Source: Combretum micranthum
Taxonomy: Eukaryota > Streptophyta > Magnoliopsida > Myrtales > Combretaceae
NCBI GenBank assembly: GCA_024138025.1
Contig: JAMXBD010000962.1
Location: forward strand, 434,001-498,000
Direction of reading: 5' to 3'
DNA length: 64,000 nt
A program made the translations under genes and the position numbers. Below are positions 58,857-64,000 of this stretch, one piece after another (position 1 is the first letter of the stretch; the number at the start of each line of letters is the position of its first letter). Under the pieces are notes generated by a model that worked only from the letters and a program-made list of their open reading frames with translations, was not told the DNA's origin and made no database searches.

Positions 58857-59824
58857 TTATATATATATATATATATGTTGCAATAATCCAACCGGTAGCT
58901 CAATTACCACATGTCCATGATTTCGAGAAATGGCTAATATTAATTAATGGATGAAAAGAAATTCAAAATCCACTTTCTTGTTCATATAATAAATTCACTA
59001 ATGCTTTTTATGTATAAGATTCAATATGAACACCTTCATATAATCTATATTCCCTTTATTAATGTTTGTAATTTTTACATTATTTAATTTTTTTCGTAAA
59101 AATTATTTCAACGAATAAACTTTCCATTTGTATTTTTTCATATTATAAAGAAATGTGTTAAATGTGCAAGGAGTTCAAAAACTATTTTTTAATACAAAAT
59201 ATCTTTACATACTTAATAAGTCAAGTAATTAGGGGATATAATAAGATAAAATATGTTAATAAATTTATGGTATCAGTTTTTTTCTAATTATGTTATTGAC
59301 ATAGGCTTAATCGGTGCAACATCTGCTAGTACACATTTGATTTTTAAACCTACATGTTTCCTTTCTCTATTTCTTCTATGCCTTAACTATCCATTTGTTT
59401 AACTATCCATTTGTTCTCTTTTTTAAGAATATTAAAAGGGGTGTTGTTGAATAACAAAAATACAAAAAAATTTCAAAAAGAAATTAAAAAGAGAAAAAGA
59501 AAAACTTCAAAAATACTTAAAAAAAATTATTGCTATTTTTCAAAACAACAACATTAGTCTATCTATCCATGAACAATATTTAAAACAATGTTTAATTACA
59601 TACAAATATTGAGAATAAAGAAATAAAGGAATCATAAGTGTTTGTACTTTTAATTTTTGATAATATAATATCTAAACATTTACTTTCATCATAATTTAGT
59701 GAATAAAATATCCCTACATGGAAATTAGTGCCTCCAACTAAGGATTTGACCATTCTTTTATTTTTCAAAAATCATAATACTCAATAGAGCTTACATAAGT
59801 TATCACATCTTTTAAAGAATACAA

Positions 59825-61268
59825 GAGTAGTGCTTTCTTTATAAAATAACAAATATCTCTCAATCTTTGTTAAATATTCTTTTTGTTTTATTTTTTTAGG
59901 CCAAAAGTTTCTTTCAAACTAAAATTGCAAATTTGAATATTGGAGACAAAGATTTATAAATGAAGTAATGTATTTTGTTTGTCCACAAGTAAGGAGCTCT
60001 AATCATTGTTGCCACATCTTAAGTGCATGTTATCATGTACCAATCTAGTCACATATATCATATAAGTGGTATATGTAAGACAGCCATTATTCAAATAGGT
60101 TTTTCTAGCATATTTACTTAAGATATCGTTAATTAAAATTTATGAAAAAATAAATTGTTTTCCACTATTTTCAAATTTTATATGACATATAAATTTACTC
60201 TCTTTTTTTCACCCAAACTTTTACATATCCCAAGAACCGCATATTTCTTATCTACAATGGTAAGTTTTTGTATGATTAATGTTATACCTCAAGTACACAG
60301 GATGTACCAGTTTCACCACATGCTCTAGTAAACTTAATAGGCTTTCATCCATATTTTACTTATGAAATCCTTTCTTTTTTTCTTTTCTTTTGGAAAATCA
60401 GACATAGTGTTATGTGCCTTACCACATTTAGGTTAATGTAGAAACTTGTAAAACTACCTATATAGTAGTAAATTTTCACAAAAACAATTATATATATATG
60501 GTAAACTACTGGTCTCTCATGTAAACATGACTCACCCTAGAAAAACATCATCCTTAAGGATAATAAATAATTAAATAGTTAAGTATCAGCTATAGTCATC
60601 CGATTTAAAATATAGTTCAAAAGAAGTTTTCTTAAGAAACTTTTAATAAGAGTCTATGTTTTGCCACACATGTAACTAGGTAGCAAGTTTCACTTTACAT
60701 CCTCATCCACAAATCCCAAGAAGTCATAATGACAGTCTACATGCAAATCATCAATAATATCTAAAATGATTAAAAAGTGAGAGGCGAAACTCAATACATA
60801 GTAGACAAGTGCACTTACTCATGGCACATGCTCCTAATCTAATAAAAGAACCACAGGTTTAATATAAGGGATAATTATAAATTCATCCCTTAAACTCTTA
60901 AGGTAGTGTTAATTCACCCATCGAACTCTCAAAGTGATGTTTTTTACACTTTTAAACTTTCAAAAATTAGCATCATAAGGATAGTTAACTGATTTTGGAG
61001 GGGAAAAAGGAGTAAATTTACACATAGATGAAAGTTTAGGAGATGAATTCGAACATAGATGAAAAATTTAGGTGGAGAATCCACGCTCTTTTTCCATTTT
61101 TTTTAATGAAAAATGTGACATGTCCTTAACCATGCACAAAGATGAAAGTTTAAAAGGTCAAAAACCACGCTTTAAAAGGTTTTTTTTTTTTCCCTTGGGT
61201 AGGGGGGTGATGGTTCAATCTGTACTGCCATTAAAATTTATGGAGTGTTTTTACAATTTCCTCTTAAT
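59825..61268. other. AT-rich DNA; possible MITE at 60862-61215
   Basis: No gene. At 60862-61215 the words GTGATGTTTTTTACACTTTTAA (left, given here only as its theme) and GCGTGGTTTTTGACCTTTTA read inward from the right suggest inverted arms, with ATAGATGAAA repeated inside. The rest shows nothing. Confidence 0.35.
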
Positions 61269-64000
61269 ATAATTAATACAGTTTAGGCAACCAAGTATTC
61301 CTAGCATCTTAGAAATCCCAGCACGCACAGGAGTACACATGACTCCTACTATACAATAACAAGAACTGGAAGGGGTCTCAAATAAAATATCAAGAGGACT
61401 GACAAGTCTCCAAAACTTATCAAACAAAAAAAAATAGAAAAGAAAAGAAAAGAAATGGTCTCGTCTAATTCACTTCCTACTTCTAGCCATGGATGAGCAA
61501 AGTCCATTGCTATACTTTACGTAGAACCCTATAATCCTACATAACTCATCACAACTTCATTCCTACTCCCAAATGATTGTCCGGTCTTGGAGCTGCCTTA
61601 ATGTTTAATCTATAGTATCATCGTGAAGTTACAATTAGATTCGTAAACTAATCTAATGGTGCCACTTTTAGGAGCAAGCAACCAAATAACAACCATGAAA
61701 CAATTAAGTCAAGTTTAAGCATTATTCAGGTTATTAATTATATCATAGCAAGCAATGCACATTTACTAAATACCTAAAACCATTTCCAAATCATTTTTCT
61801 CCTTTTTTGAAGTTCAATTGTTAACAAAAGACTTGTTTTAGAACAATGTCTCAAGTAGCCTTAATTAAGTGTTTCTTCTTCCAATGTTTAAATTACTCGG
61901 GTTAGGGTCCATACGTTTATGGGTCTTACTTTAGGACCTAACTCCTTTATGTCCATTAAGCTTAGTTTATGATTAAATGATATTTCTTTGATTTATATGT
62001 CACCAATTTTATATAGTCAAGTTGTCTAGATAATTATATAGGTTGGGATTGGTTCCATGGCTTAAGCTAACCTATCTTTAGTGGACTATGTTTCATGGGT
62101 TTTAGTCATCAGCCTTCTAAGAATAGATCTCATAATCCACTAATCATTTGTAGTCTTTAGTGCGTTAAACCAATAATTAGACCAACAGGTGTGAAGGACT
62201 CTTATCTAAATGAGAAACTTTAAGCTCTATGTGATGTTTGGTCTATAAATTTGAAGTTTTTTAGATGTTGTGTTTGACATGGGCTGAACATGGGTTGTGT
62301 TCCCAATGTGGGCTTAAACACAACCATGTTTAGAGGTCGTGTTGATGCGGGCAAGGGAAATAGAACTGGGTGTTGGGACTTTTAGAGATTGACATCTATT
62401 AAAATCGAACAGCGAAATAAAACATTTCCAAATATCCCACAAAGATCCAAGCATTTCAACAAAATTGCCACAAGGATTAGGAAACCAACATTTTCCATTG
62501 TCAAAGAGACACAGATAAGGTTCCTCTTAAAAAAAACTACATGTGATTTGTAAGATGTCGAATGTAGGTGTTGTTGCGAGCACTTTCTATCGGTATCTAC
62601 ATGAGCAAACCCTTTTTATATAAGAACATCGGTGCACTAACACCTAGAATTTCCTACTATTGTTCACTTGTTTTTTCTCTCAACGTAGAAAATCATATCT
62701 TCTATTTGAAATGTGTTTAGGGGTTTTCTTACTCTCAAAAATTTTGTATCTCAAAAAAGAGCAATATATATATGATGAAACGTGATCTTCTTTATTACGT
62801 CCTTTCCTATTTTAAATAGGTAACTGAGATTTATTATTATTTATTACTTTTTATTTTAAAATCGATTTTTAAAATAAATCTTTAATTCAAAATAAAACCC
62901 TGCTTTCCTATTTCTAGATTGGATAATTTGATTAATGCAGTGTATGTAATAAATTTGGTCACTTTCCAAATTTATTTGTGTGTTTACATTAGTTCACTCT
63001 TTTTGTGCAACCCTGTAGGTGCATTTAATGTTGGTAGCAGACTTAAATCTTATTCCAGGCTTACAAGTCATAAGTGACCTCTAGCAAGATATTATGACTA
63101 GCCAAATTAAATGAAAGTCATCAATCCGACATAATTTAGTCTATATCTTATATCATAATCGTTTTATCACATGATATTCAAACTTAATATAAGGCATAGA
63201 TAATGTCACCCTTATATTGGTCAACCTTATCTTTTCTCAATCTTCAAGTAGATTGCTAAAACAAATGAGATTGATCACATTATCAATTCATTTAAGCATG
63301 ATCATGCATTTTTCAGTCTCATCTCGCTCTACATAATTAACACTATTTTCAATCACAGCTTTCATAATTATTTGATTAGAGATAATGTTTGATTGTGCAA
63401 AATCATAATATTTCTCATGTTGAAATCGATGGTGATTTTAGGTCTAAAGATACAATGATATAGTTATTATGAAAATCAGTTATGACATTAATCCATATTG
63501 TGATCTCATAGCAGATCGGCCTCGTATTTAGTTCTTTAACATGTACCTATGATATTGATTTGTATCTCCATATAAATAAACGTCTCATGATTATCTATCA
63601 AAATTCATACTAGATTTAATTTATTATTGTTCCCACGATAATGAGCACCTAGGGACATTTAGAATAATTCAAATGATCATTCAAGGACATTATTATAAAG
63701 TAAGCATGCAAACAATATAATAAATGCTTCTTTTATTAATGAAATTTAATAATGACAATATTCAATGATTGGCTTAAGACACAATCAGTAACACTAGGCA
63801 TAGGCACGAACACAACAGTGATCACGGGTCATGTTCATGCAAGATGAAAATCACCAAACGTATATGAGCTTGGACACATGTGTTGTTGGGGGGTGTTGGT
63901 GGTTATGTCGAACTAAGAATTTTTCCAAGCCACAATGATTGTCAACATGGTAGTGTTGTTGTCATGTTTACCCATATTTTGTGCTTTCCTTTTTCAGTTG
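61269..64000. other. Noncoding, repeat-like, no gene supported
   Basis: No frame of interest on either strand. An imperfect inverted repeat with 15-base arms (AACATGGGTTGTGTT) lies at 62287-62330. The region 62380-63780 has the even, codon-free composition of a long LTR or other retroelement noncoding part, but I found no second copy, primer site or TG..CA boundary. Confidence 0.3.

Larger units (their letters stand above)
57463..59824. repeat. Segmental duplication, copy 2
   Basis: Counterpart of 52616-55130 in the same orientation. It contains one extra insertion (58690-58856) absent from copy 1 and many small differences, so the duplication is old. No other coding sequence. Confidence 0.8.

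Overview
The window is nuclear DNA of a flowering plant, most likely a eudicot. It is strongly AT-rich and full of decayed transposable elements. Its few genes are plant-type: spliced with GT..AG introns, with TATA boxes, AATAAA signals and plant-only families. I cannot name the species from sequence alone. Functions below rest on protein families I recognise by eye; no database was searched.

Layout. 1-1533: right end of a Mutator-like element (MULE) with remnants of its transposase N-terminus on the minus strand and a tandem array of palindromes. 1534-11500: small inverted-repeat elements and long noncoding LTR-derived sequence. 11540-13437: a minus-strand Ty3/gypsy remnant (5' LTR, primer site, ruined gag). 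13438-20900: AT-rich DNA with small inverted-repeat elements, including a 1.35-kb one at 17511-18862. 20947-27238: an LTR retroelement whose only long frame is a DUF7745-like protein, plus a scrap of reverse transcriptase/RNase H. 27240-31690: AT-rich intergenic DNA.

Gene island, 31690-37640. A kinesin-light-chain-related (KLCR/CMU) TPR gene on + converges on a GDSL esterase/lipase gene on -. From memory, Arabidopsis carries the same pair side by side (At3g27960 and At3g27950), so this may be conserved microsynteny. Both genes carry small indels that break otherwise clean frames.

37640-51470: more transposons, including a tRNA-derived SINE with a perfect 12-bp target duplication (39894-39997), a Cassandra-like TRIM with 5S-rRNA-like LTRs (about 42020-42705), a 1.08-kb inverted-repeat element with a perfect 8-bp duplication (45222-46297) and a deleted Ty1/copia element (48047-50787).

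Second GDSL cluster, 51478-59830. A five-exon GDSL gene (51478-53262, minus) and its upstream flank were duplicated; the second copy (57463-59824) keeps only exons 1-2 and is a pseudogene. A 1.27-kb non-autonomous MULE (56094-57365) lies at the broken edge. It belongs to the same family as the MULE at the left end of the window and also carries arrays of hairpin-forming repeats. 59830-64000 holds no gene I can support.

The genes do not form a pathway. KLCR proteins act at cortical microtubules and cellulose synthase tracks; GDSL enzymes are secreted esterases of the cell wall or apoplast. The most unusual structures are the two MULEs with 37-42 bp hairpin arrays, the DUF7745 retroelement, and a pattern of small frame-breaking indels across all three GDSL/KLCR genes that is either pseudogenisation or uncorrected assembly error.
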